NCBI GenBank assembly: GCA_016218725.1
Contig: JACRDB010000034.1
Span: forward strand, 31,361-95,360
Length of the DNA stretch: 64,000 nt
Origin: Deltaproteobacteria bacterium
Lineage (GTDB): Bacteria; Myxococcota_A; Polyangia; Polyangiales; Ga0077539
Direction of reading: 5' to 3'
How positions within the stretch are numbered: the first letter of the stretch is position 1; every line of letters begins with the position of its first letter. The notes beneath the pieces were generated by a model, which was given only the letters and a program-made list of their open reading frames with translations, did no database searches and was not told where the DNA came from. The position numbers and the translations under genes are program-made. Shown here one piece after another: positions 16,288-25,366 of this stretch.

Positions 16288-16976
16288 CTCCTCCCCATGC
16301 TCCTCGCGTCAAGGTGTGCTGCATCACCAGCGTCGACGAGGCCCGGATGGCGATCGAGGCGGGCGCGGACGCCCTCGGGCTGGTGTCGGCCATGCCGAGC
16401 GGTCCGGGGGTGATCTCGGAGGAGCTGATCCGGGTCATCGCGGCCATGACTCCGCCGCCGATCGCGAGCTTCCTCCTCACGAGCCATCAGCGCGTCGCCG
16501 AGGTCGTCGCCCAGCAGCGCAGGTGCCGCACGAACACCATCCAGCTCTGCGACCGCCTGATGGAAGGGACCTACGCCGAGCTCCGCGAGGCCTTGCCAGG
16601 CGTGGCCATCGTCCAGGTGATCCACGTGCATGGGCGCGAGTCCGTCGCGGAGGCGGAGGCCGCGGCGCCGCACGTGGACGCGCTCCTCCTCGACTCGGGC
16701 GACCAGCGGCTCCCCACCAGGGAGCTGGGCGGCACGGGCCGCACGCACGACTGGCAGGTGAGCGCCGAGCTCTGCCGGGCCGTGCGCGCGCCGGTCTTCC
16801 TGGCAGGCGGCCTCCGCCCGGACAACGTGAGAACGGCACTTGAAGTGGTCAGCCCGTGGGGCGTGGACTGCTGCACCGGCGTGCGCACGGAGGGGCGCCT
16901 CGATGCGGGCAGGCTGCGCGCCTTCATGGTCGCGTGTCGGGCGGAGACACTCCGTGGAGAGAGGGTGAGCGCGTGA
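16281..16976 (+). CDS. phosphoribosylanthranilate isomerase-like TIM-barrel protein (TrpF family)
   Basis: 231 residues. It has the TrpF signature in altered form: VKVCCITSVDEARMAIEAGADALGLV at the N-terminus with the catalytic-type Cys, LLLDSGD with the general-acid-type Asp near residue 137, then GGTGRTHDW, VFLAGGLRPDNV and a phosphate-grip-like GVDCCTGV. Active-site residues are kept, but the loop after beta-1 (SAMPSGPGVIS) and the C-terminus diverge from housekeeping TrpF. No other trp genes are near. It sits between GNAT and cupin genes, overlapping both, so it may be a paralogue with another role. Confidence 0.75.
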   Translation: MVTPPHAPRVKVCCITSVDEARMAIEAGADALGLVSAMPSGPGVISEELIRVIAAMTPPPIASFLLTSHQRVAEVVAQQRRCRTNTIQLCDRLMEGTYAELREALPGVAIVQVIHVHGRESVAEAEAAAPHVDALLLDSGDQRLPTRELGGTGRTHDWQVSAELCRAVRAPVFLAGGLRPDNVRTALEVVSPWGVDCCTGVRTEGRLDAGRLRAFMVACRAETLRGERVSA

Positions 16977-17344
16977 AGACAATGGACGTGATCCTCAAGC
17001 GCTTCGAGGCGCCTGACGAGGTGCGGGAGATGCCCCTGGGACGCTTCGAGCTGGTCCGGATCGGCGGCCTCACCATCGGCCGCGCGACGTACCAGCCGGG
17101 CTGGCGCTGGTCGGAGCACGTGGGGCCCTCGGTGGGCGCGAGGCTGTGCGTCGTCGAGCACGTCGGGATGGTCCTGGCCGGCACCGCCACGGCGGCCTTC
17201 GAGGACGGGCGGGTCGTCGAGCTCCGAGCGGGCGAGCTCTTCCATATCCCGGCGCTCCCTCACGATAGCTGGGTCGTCGGTGACGCGCCCTACGTCTCGC
17301 TGCACTTCCTCGGGGCGGACCACTACGCCCGCAAGGCCGATTGA
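16973..17344 (+). CDS. cupin-domain protein
   Basis: 123 residues from a GTG that overlaps the TrpF-like stop by 4 bp (GTGA); an ATG at 16982 is an alternative start. The single cupin domain has GWRWSEHVGPSVG with His and Glu-type ligands, VEHVGMVLAGTATAAFEDG, and ELFHIPALPHDSWVVGD, consistent with one metal site. These small cupins often bind sugars or metals, or act as simple enzymes; the substrate cannot be inferred. It appears co-translated with the upstream gene. Confidence 0.78.
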   Translation: MKTMDVILKRFEAPDEVREMPLGRFELVRIGGLTIGRATYQPGWRWSEHVGPSVGARLCVVEHVGMVLAGTATAAFEDGRVVELRAGELFHIPALPHDSWVVGDAPYVSLHFLGADHYARKAD

Positions 17345-17371
17345 CCGGCCGGCATCCATAGGGAGAGTCCC

Positions 17372-17701
17372 ATGCGGATCACAGACATCCCCTTCGGTAC
17401 GACGGACTGGTCGCGGGTGGAGCGCACGGAGCACCCAGGCGAGCGCGGGGTCGCCTGGTGGAGGACGCAGCACTTCGGGGCCCTCCGAGTGCGCATGGTC
17501 GAGTACTCGCCCGGGTACCTCGCGGATCACTGGTGCTCCAAGGGCCACGTCATCCTGTGCCTTGCGGGCGAGCTCCACACGGAGCTCAAGGACGGCAGGG
17601 TGTTCACGCTCGTACCCGGGATGGGCTACCAGGTCGCCGACGAGGCCGAGCCGCATCGCTCCCGCACCGAGCGCGGGGCCACGCTCTTCATCGTGGATTG
17701 A
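17372..17701 (+). CDS. DHCW-motif cupin-fold protein
   Basis: 109 residues. The segment MVEYSPGYLADHWCSKGHVILCLAGEL carries the DHWC...GH arrangement that names the DHCW-motif cupin family, and the ending GMGYQVADEAEPHRSRT...GATLFIVD is typical of it. It is a small cytoplasmic beta-barrel with probable metal ligands; no reaction is known for the family. It is last in the plus-strand run and ends 18 bp from the convergent ccmB. Confidence 0.8.
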   Translation: MRITDIPFGTTDWSRVERTEHPGERGVAWWRTQHFGALRVRMVEYSPGYLADHWCSKGHVILCLAGELHTELKDGRVFTLVPGMGYQVADEAEPHRSRTERGATLFIVD

Positions 17702-17719
17702 TCGGTCGCATCGACCTGG

Positions 17720-18391
17720 CTACTCCGTGAGCAACGGCCCCAGGAGCCCGATTCCCCCAGCGATGCACACCAGGTCAAAGACCACCAGCGTGCGGTACCA
17801 GTCCAGGAGGTCGTGCACCGGGGTCCCTCCCAGGAGGTCCCTGGTGGCCACCACGCCACACAACAGCGCCGGGGACACCAGCGGGTAGAGCACCACCGCG
17901 AGGAGCAGGTCCCGCGCCCGGGTGCGGGCCACCATGGCCCCGAAGAGCGTTCCCGCGGCGACGAAGCCCACGGTCCCCAGGAACACCAGCGCCGCGAAGG
18001 GCAGCAGGTGGTCGAACACCGGCGCGTGCAGGAGGAGCGCCACCAGCGGCGCCACCACAAGCTCCGTGAGCAGCACGAACACCAGGCTCCCCAAGGCCTT
18101 CCCGAGGAAGATCGACGACGACGAGGCCCGGGACAGGAGCAGCCCCCGCAGCGCGTCCTCCTCGCGCTCGCGGCCCCAGGTGCGCGACAGCCCCAGCGTG
18201 CCCGCGAAGGCGATGGTGATCCAGAGCACCCCCGGCGCCACCGCCCTCCCGGTCTCTTCATTCACGTAAAGCGACATGGATGAGAGCACCGCCAGGAGCA
18301 CCCCGAAGAGGGTCATCGTGGGCACGATCTCCCGCGCTCGGAGCTCGATCCGGAGGTCCCGGCCGGCGATCACCAGCGCGTGGCGGAGCAT
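17720..18391 (-). CDS. ccmB: haem exporter protein B, CcmB
   Basis: 223 residues with six hydrophobic segments. ARDLRIELRAREIVPTMTLFGVLL at the N-terminus, and SRASSSSIFLGKALGSLVFVL then DLLLAVVLYPLVSPALLCGV in the middle and C-terminal half, match the CcmB membrane subunit of the CcmAB cytochrome c maturation transporter. The ATG at 18391 lies inside the last 22 bp of the upstream subtilase gene. The expected partners CcmA and CcmC are not adjacent in this window. Two c-type haem lipoproteins in the window (7731, 51552) would need such a maturation system. Confidence 0.85.
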   Translation of the reverse strand: MLRHALVIAGRDLRIELRAREIVPTMTLFGVLLAVLSSMSLYVNEETGRAVAPGVLWITIAFAGTLGLSRTWGREREEDALRGLLLSRASSSSIFLGKALGSLVFVLLTELVVAPLVALLLHAPVFDHLLPFAALVFLGTVGFVAAGTLFGAMVARTRARDLLLAVVLYPLVSPALLCGVVATRDLLGGTPVHDLLDWYRTLVVFDLVCIAGGIGLLGPLLTE

Positions 18392-21300
18392 CGGTCCCGG
18401 CGCCTGCGCCACGCAAAGAGCACCACCCCGAGGCCCAGGAGCGCCCACGGCGAGCCCGCGCCCGCGCCCTGCGCGCGACAGCCGCAGCCTCCGCCGGCGT
18501 CCTGCGGGGTCGCCCCCGTACCCCCGTCTCCCGCTGGCGTCCCGGCGTCGGGGGCGTTCAAGGGACACTCGATGGTGGAGGCTCCCATCACCCGCCGGAC
18601 GCCCTGGGTGAGGGCCGTGCCGTAGTTGCCGGTGTTGCGGGCGTCATGGCGGAAGCCCTCCCACTGGATGGAGCTCGTTCGGTCGTCGCCCTGGGTGCGC
18701 CAGGCCCAGATGTAACCCCCTCGGGTGGCGCTCGCGACCTCCAGGGTGTGGTCCCCGTCCAGGTCCCCGACGGAGGGCGACGAGATGATCCACTGGCCCG
18801 TGAACTTCGGCCACCCCTGGGGCTCCCGCCCGCAGGCGTCGAAGGCCCGGAGGTAGTACCCGCCGGTGCCCAGGATCACCTCGGGGTACGCGTCACGCGA
18901 CACGTCCGCGATGGCAGGGTTCATGAAGAAGGTATAGTCCTCGATGACCCTGGGGAAGCCCGGGAAGACCCGCCCGGTGGTGCCGTTCCAGGCCCCCAGG
19001 AGGTGGAAGAAGGGCCTCGCGATCCCGCCGCCGCCGAGGTTGATCGCGAGGTTCAGCTCCGCCCCGGAGGTGGTGTAGTCGGGCCTCCCGTCGCCGTCCA
19101 GGTCGCCGAAGGCGCCGATGGAGAACACGTTGGCGAAGGCCACGGTGGTGCCCTCGAAGTCCGAGAGGATCCCGCGTCCGTTGGAGAGGATCTGCGCCTG
19201 GATCTGGAGCTCCGAGAAGGACGGGCGAGGGGTGTGCCGCGGCTGCACCCCTCGGGCCAGGAGAATGGTCGGCAGCCCCGTGCCCGTGAGGGAGACCTCG
19301 TCGCGGCCGTCGCCGTCGATGTCCGCGATGGCGGGCGAGGTGGTGATCCCCTCGGCCACCAGCGGGAAGAAGCTGAAGGAGTTGAAGGCCAGAGGCCAGT
19401 TGGGGTGGAAGGGCCCCCCCGGGTGGTTCATGCCATCACCGTAGATCGCATAGATGGCCCCGGTGTTGGGGTCTCCCGCGAGGCGCTCGCTGGACACGGA
19501 GACGATGTCCGGGCGGCGGTCCCCGTCGAGGTCACCGACGCCCACGCTGCCGAAGATGCGGTTGCGCTCGGTCTGCATGGCCTCCGGGGTGCCGGGCGGG
19601 TCGGGCCAGTGGACCAGCACCGGGAAGCCAGGGATGTTCCGCGCGGTCATCGCGTCCAGGGCGTACACCTTGCCGTCCATGGCGCCGAAGATCACCTCCA
19701 GGCGGCTGTCGCCGTTGAGATCGTGGAGCACCGGAGAGCCGAAGAGGCCTCGCTGGAGCACGGCCCTCCGGGAGGTCATCTCCGAGGTGACGTCCGGGAG
19801 GGTGAACGGAAACCCGCGGCCGTAGGGGGTCCCGTCGTGGTTCCATGCGTACACGGTGCCGTCGTAGCTGTTGGCCACGACCTCCAGGTCCATGTCCCCG
19901 TCCAGGTCGCCCACGGCGACGGTGGCCACCACGGCCTCGCGGACGTTGTCCGGGTTGATGAAGGCCATGGCCCCGCGGTACGCGGCCGCCCCGCGGTAGG
20001 AGGGCTCCTCCATGGCGCGCAGGCCCGGGATCACCCGCGTGCGCACGGGGAAGCCCGGGAGCTCCGTGCCGTCCGCGCGGAAGGCATGCACGGCCCCGTC
20101 GCTGTCGGCCACCACGAGCTCCCTCGGGCCCGAGCGGTCCAGGTCCACCATGTGCGAGGAGCCCTCGACGGAGCCTCCCACGTAGCGCGGGAAGCCCGGC
20201 AGCACGGTCTCGTCGCGGTGCACATAGAACACCCGGCGCTGCTCGCCGCGCACGTCCCCGACCGGGGCCTCGTAGCGCGCCGTGGCCCGGATGCGCACGG
20301 TGATGGTGTAGCGGTTCTCGCGCTCGCCGGGGTTGTCTACCCGCAGGTCCGCGAGGTTGAGCTCCGCGAGGCGGTCGGTGACCGGCGCGGTGACGTTCTG
20401 CTCGCTCCGGAGCATGCGCCAGGCGCGCTCGTCGGGCTCGACGCCCGCGGCCCACTCCACCGTGTAGTCAAAGCGGGGCGCGCGCCGGGCCGCGATGCGG
20501 CCCTCGATGCGGAGCGTGCGCTCGGCCTCGCGGGCGGGGTTCAGCGGGGTGAACCACCGCGGGGCGGTGATGTCCACCTCCGGGGGGATCCGCCGGTCCC
20601 TCAGGGCCTCGACGGCGCGGCGGGCGTTGGTGCGGCCATAACCGAAGCGCTGGTCCCAGCCCGGGAGCGAGGGGTACTTCTCCTCGTCGTACATCGGGTG
20701 CCCCGGGCGGCTCTCGGGGACGTCAATGTCGTCCGCGGTCATCATCAGGAGCTGCCGGGCCTCCTCCGCGGAGAGGGCGGGCCGGAGGTTCGACTGGAGG
20801 GCCTCGGAGTAGAGCAGCCCCGCCATGCCCGAGGACTGCCCCGTGGCCTCCGAGGAGCAGCCCGTGCCGCTCACGCTCAGCACGAGCTGGGCGCCGTAGT
20901 TGGTGCAGTTGTTGAAGTTCAGGAAGGTGGTGGACGCGTTGATGCTCGGGCGGTCATACCGAATGGCGTGGACGTAGAGGGTGTGGTTGTTGGTGCCCGG
21001 GACGTTGTGGTGCCGGGAGTTCTCGTCCGCCGCGGAGGCCACCACGATGGCGTCGTGGGCGTAGGCGTAGTCAATCGCCCGCTGCGCGTAGGTGCTGTTG
21101 TCCAGGGTCCCCAGGGCCTCCTGCACCACGCTCACGCCGCGGTCCACGGCGTACACCACCCCCTGGGCGAAGTCGTTCCCCTGGGTGATGAAGCTGTCCC
21201 CGACGCGCACCGGGACGAACATGCAGCGAGGGCAGGCCCCGATGTCCCCGCGGCCGTTGTTGCCCTCGGCGGCGCTCCAGCGGGCCTCGCCGGTGCCGTG

Positions 21301-21972
21301 GCCAAAGTCCGTGTCGTCGAAGGCGTCGTTGTCGTCGTGGAAGAAGTCCCAGCCGGCGATGTCGTCCTTGTAGCCGTTGCCGTCGCCGTCGTCGTCGTTG
21401 GAGAACACCCGGAGGAGGTCCCCGGCGTCGAGCACCCCGTTGCGGTTGGGGTCGTTGGGCCTGCCGTCGGCGCCCATGCAGCGCCGGGGGTCCCTCATGC
21501 CCATCCCGGTCCCGCAGGGGAGCCTCGGGTCGTTCACGTAGTCCAGCATGTTGACCACGCCGTCGCCGTTGCCGTCGTGGCTGCGGGCGCCCATGGGCAT
21601 CGGGAGCTCGCCGGTGTTCAGGGCGACCTTGTTGATCAGGTCCTCCTCGCTCCACCGGATGCCCGAGTCCAGGACGGCGATGAGCACCCTCGGGTCCCCG
21701 ATGGTGATGCCCCAGGCGCGGTCCACGTTGTTGCCGGCCCCCAGAGGGATCTCCGCCCGGCGGAAGCGCGGCACCATGAGGTTGGCCCCGGGGATCCACG
21801 ACCAGTGCTCCCACTGCCCGGCGTAGCCCGGGTCGTTGGGCCAGTTCTCCCGGCGAGAGAGGTCCTCGGCGGTCATCTCCCGCGTGGGAGGCCACACCGC
21901 CACGGCCCGGGTGGGCGCGAGCGAGACACCGAGGGAGAGGGCACCAAGGAGGACCAGCAAGCCACGTCGCAT
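18370..21972 (-). CDS. subtilisin-like protease with FG-GAP repeats and MYXO-CTERM tail
   Basis: 1200 residues, secreted through an N-terminal signal peptide (cut near ALA/RAVA). S8 triad: Asp-102 in IAVLDSGI, His-225 in FGHGTGEA, and Ser-380 in ATGQSSGMAG, where the usual GTSxAxP has diverged. Between Asp and His lies an insertion with EF-hand-like calcium loops (DGNGDGVVNMLDY, DPNRNGVLDAGD, NDDDGDGNGYKDD). Residues about 500-1110 contain at least seven FG-GAP/VCBS propeller units (GDLDGDxxxE). The C-terminus is a MYXO-CTERM sorting tail: Asp/Gly/Thr-rich linker, GGCGC, a hydrophobic helix, then WRRRR. It should be surface-anchored after myxosortase processing. The tail coding region contains the ccmB start. 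Confidence 0.92.
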   Translation of the reverse strand: MRRGLLVLLGALSLGVSLAPTRAVAVWPPTREMTAEDLSRRENWPNDPGYAGQWEHWSWIPGANLMVPRFRRAEIPLGAGNNVDRAWGITIGDPRVLIAVLDSGIRWSEEDLINKVALNTGELPMPMGARSHDGNGDGVVNMLDYVNDPRLPCGTGMGMRDPRRCMGADGRPNDPNRNGVLDAGDLLRVFSNDDDGDGNGYKDDIAGWDFFHDDNDAFDDTDFGHGTGEARWSAAEGNNGRGDIGACPRCMFVPVRVGDSFITQGNDFAQGVVYAVDRGVSVVQEALGTLDNSTYAQRAIDYAYAHDAIVVASAADENSRHHNVPGTNNHTLYVHAIRYDRPSINASTTFLNFNNCTNYGAQLVLSVSGTGCSSEATGQSSGMAGLLYSEALQSNLRPALSAEEARQLLMMTADDIDVPESRPGHPMYDEEKYPSLPGWDQRFGYGRTNARRAVEALRDRRIPPEVDITAPRWFTPLNPAREAERTLRIEGRIAARRAPRFDYTVEWAAGVEPDERAWRMLRSEQNVTAPVTDRLAELNLADLRVDNPGERENRYTITVRIRATARYEAPVGDVRGEQRRVFYVHRDETVLPGFPRYVGGSVEGSSHMVDLDRSGPRELVVADSDGAVHAFRADGTELPGFPVRTRVIPGLRAMEEPSYRGAAAYRGAMAFINPDNVREAVVATVAVGDLDGDMDLEVVANSYDGTVYAWNHDGTPYGRGFPFTLPDVTSEMTSRRAVLQRGLFGSPVLHDLNGDSRLEVIFGAMDGKVYALDAMTARNIPGFPVLVHWPDPPGTPEAMQTERNRIFGSVGVGDLDGDRRPDIVSVSSERLAGDPNTGAIYAIYGDGMNHPGGPFHPNWPLAFNSFSFFPLVAEGITTSPAIADIDGDGRDEVSLTGTGLPTILLARGVQPRHTPRPSFSELQIQAQILSNGRGILSDFEGTTVAFANVFSIGAFGDLDGDGRPDYTTSGAELNLAINLGGGGIARPFFHLLGAWNGTTGRVFPGFPRVIEDYTFFMNPAIADVSRDAYPEVILGTGGYYLRAFDACGREPQGWPKFTGQWIISSPSVGDLDGDHTLEVASATRGGYIWAWRTQGDDRTSSIQWEGFRHDARNTGNYGTALTQGVRRVMGASTIECPLNAPDAGTPAGDGGTGATPQDAGGGCGCRAQGAGAGSPWALLGLGVVLFAWRRRRDRCSATRW

Positions 21973-22041
21973 GGCGCGGGATCATAGAGGTTTTCCGCCC
22001 CGGTTGGGGTGCGGCATGGACCCCGCAGCGAGGATTTTTCA

Positions 22042-24300
22042 CTACCTCGGCGTGAACCGGATCCGGGCTCCGGAGGTGATGGGGCAGCCCATGCCCGCGG
22101 CGCAGAGGGAGAGGCCGTCGGTGCCCTCGCGGTTCTCCAGGCCCACGGTCTGGGGACGGGCGCCACGGAGGTCCTGGTAGACGTAGTCAATGGTGTTGGT
22201 GCCCTCGGAGAGGATGGCCTCGAAGGTCAGGTGCACCATGGGGTCGTCGGTGCAGCAGTAGTGCTGGTCGGTCCACTCGACCACGAACTGCCTCCGGCCC
22301 GGGGGTCCCAGGACCGCGAGGCACACCCCGGGATCACGGGTCATGTTGTCACCCCAATGGACGGCCAGGACGCCGTTGGGCGGATTGACGTCGGGGATCC
22401 TCCCGCCGAGGGAGTCCCGGGTGGCCTCCAGGGCGATCCAGCCGTTGGACGACACCGTGGCGGGCGCCCCCATGGGCAGCGCGGTACCCCAGAAACTGAA
22501 CGCGAAGGGCAGCGTGAGGTTCTCCGCGCGGTCATCCACCCGAGGCAGGAGCGTCAAGGCCCCCGGGGCGGTGCAGGCATCGATGAAGGTGACCTCCGGC
22601 GGCGCGGGCTCCGCGGTGTAACGCGCGGTGGTGACGCCCCCGACGGAGGTGCTGGCGTCGCAGAAGCCGAGGGTCTCGTCGCCGCCTCGGAACTGGGAGG
22701 TGCCCTCGTGGTGGAAGTACCACCGGCCCATGGTCGGCGCAACGGTGAAGCTGCACATGTCCGACAGGTTCATGAAGCGGGTGACGGGCTCCGTGGTGAG
22801 GTCGTACACGGACGTGCGGGCGATGGTGGTGTTGTTCTGGACGTAGGTCATCCAGAGCTGCCCCCGGGTGTTCTCCAGCACGCCCCAGTAGGCCCAGCTC
22901 TCGCACGAGGTGTGCGTGGGCACGGGCACCGCGGAGTAGGGGGTGACCACCCCGGTGACCGTGTCAATGTCGTAGAAGGTGCCTCTGCCGTCGTGGACGC
23001 CCACGCGGCCGTACCCAGAGAAGATCCCCGTGCCCGAGGACACCGCGAAGGGCATGGAAAGCCGCAGCCTCGGGCTGGTAGCGCCGGAGAAGGGCTCCAC
23101 CTCGCTCAGCGAGTCCACCAGGCCCCCGGTCATGGTGATGGGCGCCCCGCCCTGGGACAACACATAGATGGTCCCGCTGCGCAGGTCGCTCACCAGCGCG
23201 TCGTGCTGGAACCGCAGCGGGGCGGGCGTCAGGGACGTGAGGTCAAAGCGTGCGGTGGCCGTGTCCCCGGTGTAGAGCACCCCCCGGTTGCCCCAGGCGA
23301 TGCCGCCGCGGTCGTCGCCGGTGGCCATGGCGTGCTCCAGGCTCTGGCACCGCGTGGTGCCCAGGTTGTTCACCTGGAAGGCGGAGCCCGCCGGAGGCGG
23401 AGGCCGAGGGCGCAGCATGCAGGCGCCCCCCACGCACGCGAAGCCCGGCCCGCAGCTCCGCCCGCAGAGCCCGCAGTTGGCGCTATCCAGCGAGAGGTTG
23501 GTGCACACCGTCCCGCAGGCCGTCAGCGGCGGCGCGCACGAGGTCTGGCAGGCTCCGGCCACGCAGGACTGCCCCGCGGCGCACCGGCGCGCGCAGGAGC
23601 CGCAGTTGGTCGGGTCGCTCTGGAGGCTCACGCAGCGGCCCGAGCAGTTGGTGAAGGGCATCGGGCACGCGGCCACCATGCAACTCCCAAACTGGCACAC
23701 CACCCCGGCGCCGCACGCCCGGTTGCAGCCCCCGCAGTGCCTCGGGTCGCTGGCGGTGCTCACGCACTCAAGCCCGCAGGAGGTCAACGGAGGCCCACAC
23801 TCCGCCACGCAGGTGCCCGACCGGCATGAGGCGAAATCCGGGCACCGCCGCCCACAGGCCCCACAGTTGGACGGGTCCGTCAGCGGGCTTACACACACCG
23901 CCCCACATCGGAGCCTCCCGGCGCCGCAGTCCGTGGTATCACAGACGCCACCGCGGCAGAGGCCCGTGGGGCACACCCGGCCACAGGCGCCGCAGTTGGC
24001 GGGGTTGGAGCCCAGGTCCACGCAGAGCGTGCCGCAGAGGACCTGGCCGGGGGCGCAGCGTCCGGCGCAGGCCCCACCCTGACAACTCTCTCCGGGCTGG
24101 CACACCCTGCCACACACCCCGCAGTTGGAGGGGTCGAGGGAGGTGGCGGTGCAGCGCCCGCCACAGGCGGTCTGTCCCACGGGGCAGGCGGGCACGTCCG
24201 GGGGCAGGGCGCCGTCGGGCAGGTCCGCAGGGTCGAAGAAGGTCGTGCGGGCGCCGCACCCGAGCAGCGAAGCCAGCACAAGGATCCACAGGGGCTTCAT
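22042..24300 (-). CDS. lipoprotein with six Cys-rich repeats and a large C-terminal domain
   Basis: 752 residues from the ATG at 24300, with GGAG 6 bases upstream. The lipobox is SLLGC. Residues about 38-300 hold six repeats of the same type as in the gene at 10629 (for example CGACGRVC, CGVCGRVC), each with about eight cysteines. After a short Pro-rich hinge, the remaining 440 residues are beta-rich: first a propeller-like part (GGIAWGNRGVLYTGD, TFYDIDTVTGVVTPY), then a C-terminal part (LPFAFSFWGTALPMGAPATVSSNGWIALE and NTIDYVYQDLRG) resembling domains that end adhesion-like myxobacterial proteins. The function is probably surface binding; no enzyme motif is seen. Confidence 0.82.
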   Translation of the reverse strand: MKPLWILVLASLLGCGARTTFFDPADLPDGALPPDVPACPVGQTACGGRCTATSLDPSNCGVCGRVCQPGESCQGGACAGRCAPGQVLCGTLCVDLGSNPANCGACGRVCPTGLCRGGVCDTTDCGAGRLRCGAVCVSPLTDPSNCGACGRRCPDFASCRSGTCVAECGPPLTSCGLECVSTASDPRHCGGCNRACGAGVVCQFGSCMVAACPMPFTNCSGRCVSLQSDPTNCGSCARRCAAGQSCVAGACQTSCAPPLTACGTVCTNLSLDSANCGLCGRSCGPGFACVGGACMLRPRPPPPAGSAFQVNNLGTTRCQSLEHAMATGDDRGGIAWGNRGVLYTGDTATARFDLTSLTPAPLRFQHDALVSDLRSGTIYVLSQGGAPITMTGGLVDSLSEVEPFSGATSPRLRLSMPFAVSSGTGIFSGYGRVGVHDGRGTFYDIDTVTGVVTPYSAVPVPTHTSCESWAYWGVLENTRGQLWMTYVQNNTTIARTSVYDLTTEPVTRFMNLSDMCSFTVAPTMGRWYFHHEGTSQFRGGDETLGFCDASTSVGGVTTARYTAEPAPPEVTFIDACTAPGALTLLPRVDDRAENLTLPFAFSFWGTALPMGAPATVSSNGWIALEATRDSLGGRIPDVNPPNGVLAVHWGDNMTRDPGVCLAVLGPPGRRQFVVEWTDQHYCCTDDPMVHLTFEAILSEGTNTIDYVYQDLRGARPQTVGLENREGTDGLSLCAAGMGCPITSGARIRFTPR

Positions 24301-24388
24301 GGAGGTCTCCAGGGCGCGCGTCGAGGACGGGCGCGGCGGCGATTCGAGCAGCATCCGTGCCCGAGGACAAGTATGCGCGCGGGCCCCC

Positions 24389-25309
24389 TCAGGGTTGGGC
24401 CGCGCGGGCCCCCTGGCGGCGCCACTCGGCGGGCACCCCAAGGCGCAGGAACACGGCGAAGCCGTAGCCCGGGTAACGGGCCTCGACGGCCGCGCGGACG
24501 CGGTCCTGGGCGGCCTCGTCGTCCTGGGCCGTCGGGTGGGCCTCGGCCACCAGGCGCTGCACCAGCCGGAGGTACTCTTCCTGCTGGTCGATCAGCTCCG
24601 GGCCCCCGGAGGGCCCTCGGCCCGGGTGGACAAAGCGCGGGTTGAGCGCCCGCAGGTCCTCCAGGCGCTGGAGCCAGGCGTCAATGTTGGCCTCCTTGAG
24701 CCAGGCGTGGTTCCTGCTGGCGATGAGGTCCCCCGGGAAGACGTGCCCATCGAACTCGAGGACCACATGGGCGTTGGAGCAGCCCGGACCCAGCACCTGG
24801 GCGCGGACATAGACGCCACCGGCGTGCAGGCTGGTGCTGGCGTCCCCAAAGGACTCCGGCAGCGTGAGGGCCGTGGGGTAGTCCGGGGCGTAGCGCTCGG
24901 CGAAGAAGCCCCGGCGCTCGACGTCGATCTCCGGGATGCGCTCCACCACCTGCCTCGCGCTCACCACGCGGATCCCTCGCCCGCGGTAGACGCCGGTGCC
25001 GTTGTACTTGTCGGGGTTGGCGTGGAGCACCACGGCAAGCTCCGCGCGCTTGCCGGTGGCCTCCTGGGCCGCGGCCAGGGCCCGCTCCGCGGCGGACGGC
25101 AGGAACTGGGTGTCTATGAGCAGGAGCCCGGTGGGCCCCTCGATCCAGTAGGACGAGGTGCGGAAGCCCCACGGCGAGGACACGTAGCACCCGACCCTCG
25201 GGTCCGCGGCGAAGACCCCGGGGGCGAGGCGCCGCTGGGTGGAGGCGCAAGCGTGGAGTGCAGCACCGGCAGCGCCGAGGAAGGCGCGGCGAGAGAGGTG
25301 AAGGCTCAT
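24389..25309 (-). CDS. metallo-beta-lactamase-fold lipoprotein lacking the canonical zinc motif
   Basis: 306 residues. The N-terminus has a twin-arginine-like signal (SRRAFLGAAGAALHACA) that also offers a lipobox. The fold is recognised by YWIEGPTGLLLIDTQFLPSAAERAL, SNAHVVLEFDGHVFPGDLI and RFVHPGRGPSGG. The usual HxHxDH between strands reads LHANPDKYNGTG, so most zinc ligands of that motif are missing while the downstream Asp (GDLI) and His (HPG) remain. It may be a non-hydrolytic or altered-metal homologue. It lies between two lipoprotein genes on the same strand with short gaps. Confidence 0.78.
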   Translation of the reverse strand: MSLHLSRRAFLGAAGAALHACASTQRRLAPGVFAADPRVGCYVSSPWGFRTSSYWIEGPTGLLLIDTQFLPSAAERALAAAQEATGKRAELAVVLHANPDKYNGTGVYRGRGIRVVSARQVVERIPEIDVERRGFFAERYAPDYPTALTLPESFGDASTSLHAGGVYVRAQVLGPGCSNAHVVLEFDGHVFPGDLIASRNHAWLKEANIDAWLQRLEDLRALNPRFVHPGRGPSGGPELIDQQEEYLRLVQRLVAEAHPTAQDDEAAQDRVRAAVEARYPGYGFAVFLRLGVPAEWRRQGARAAQP

Positions 25310-25366
25310 GAGAAATGACCTACCACGTACCTCGGGGGTCGAGGCGTCTCGGTGCGGGCAGAGCCC

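Noticed and set aside
18280..21987. Open frame of 1235 codons on the plus strand
   Set aside because: It is antisense to the subtilase, with low-complexity Ala/Gly/Val/Arg/His composition caused by GC-rich codons. No motif or start signal.
22009..23829. Plus-strand open frame opposite the Cys-rich lipoprotein
   Set aside because: Composition is that of a reverse reading of Cys/Gly codons; the minus-strand gene has a signal peptide, lipobox and repeats.
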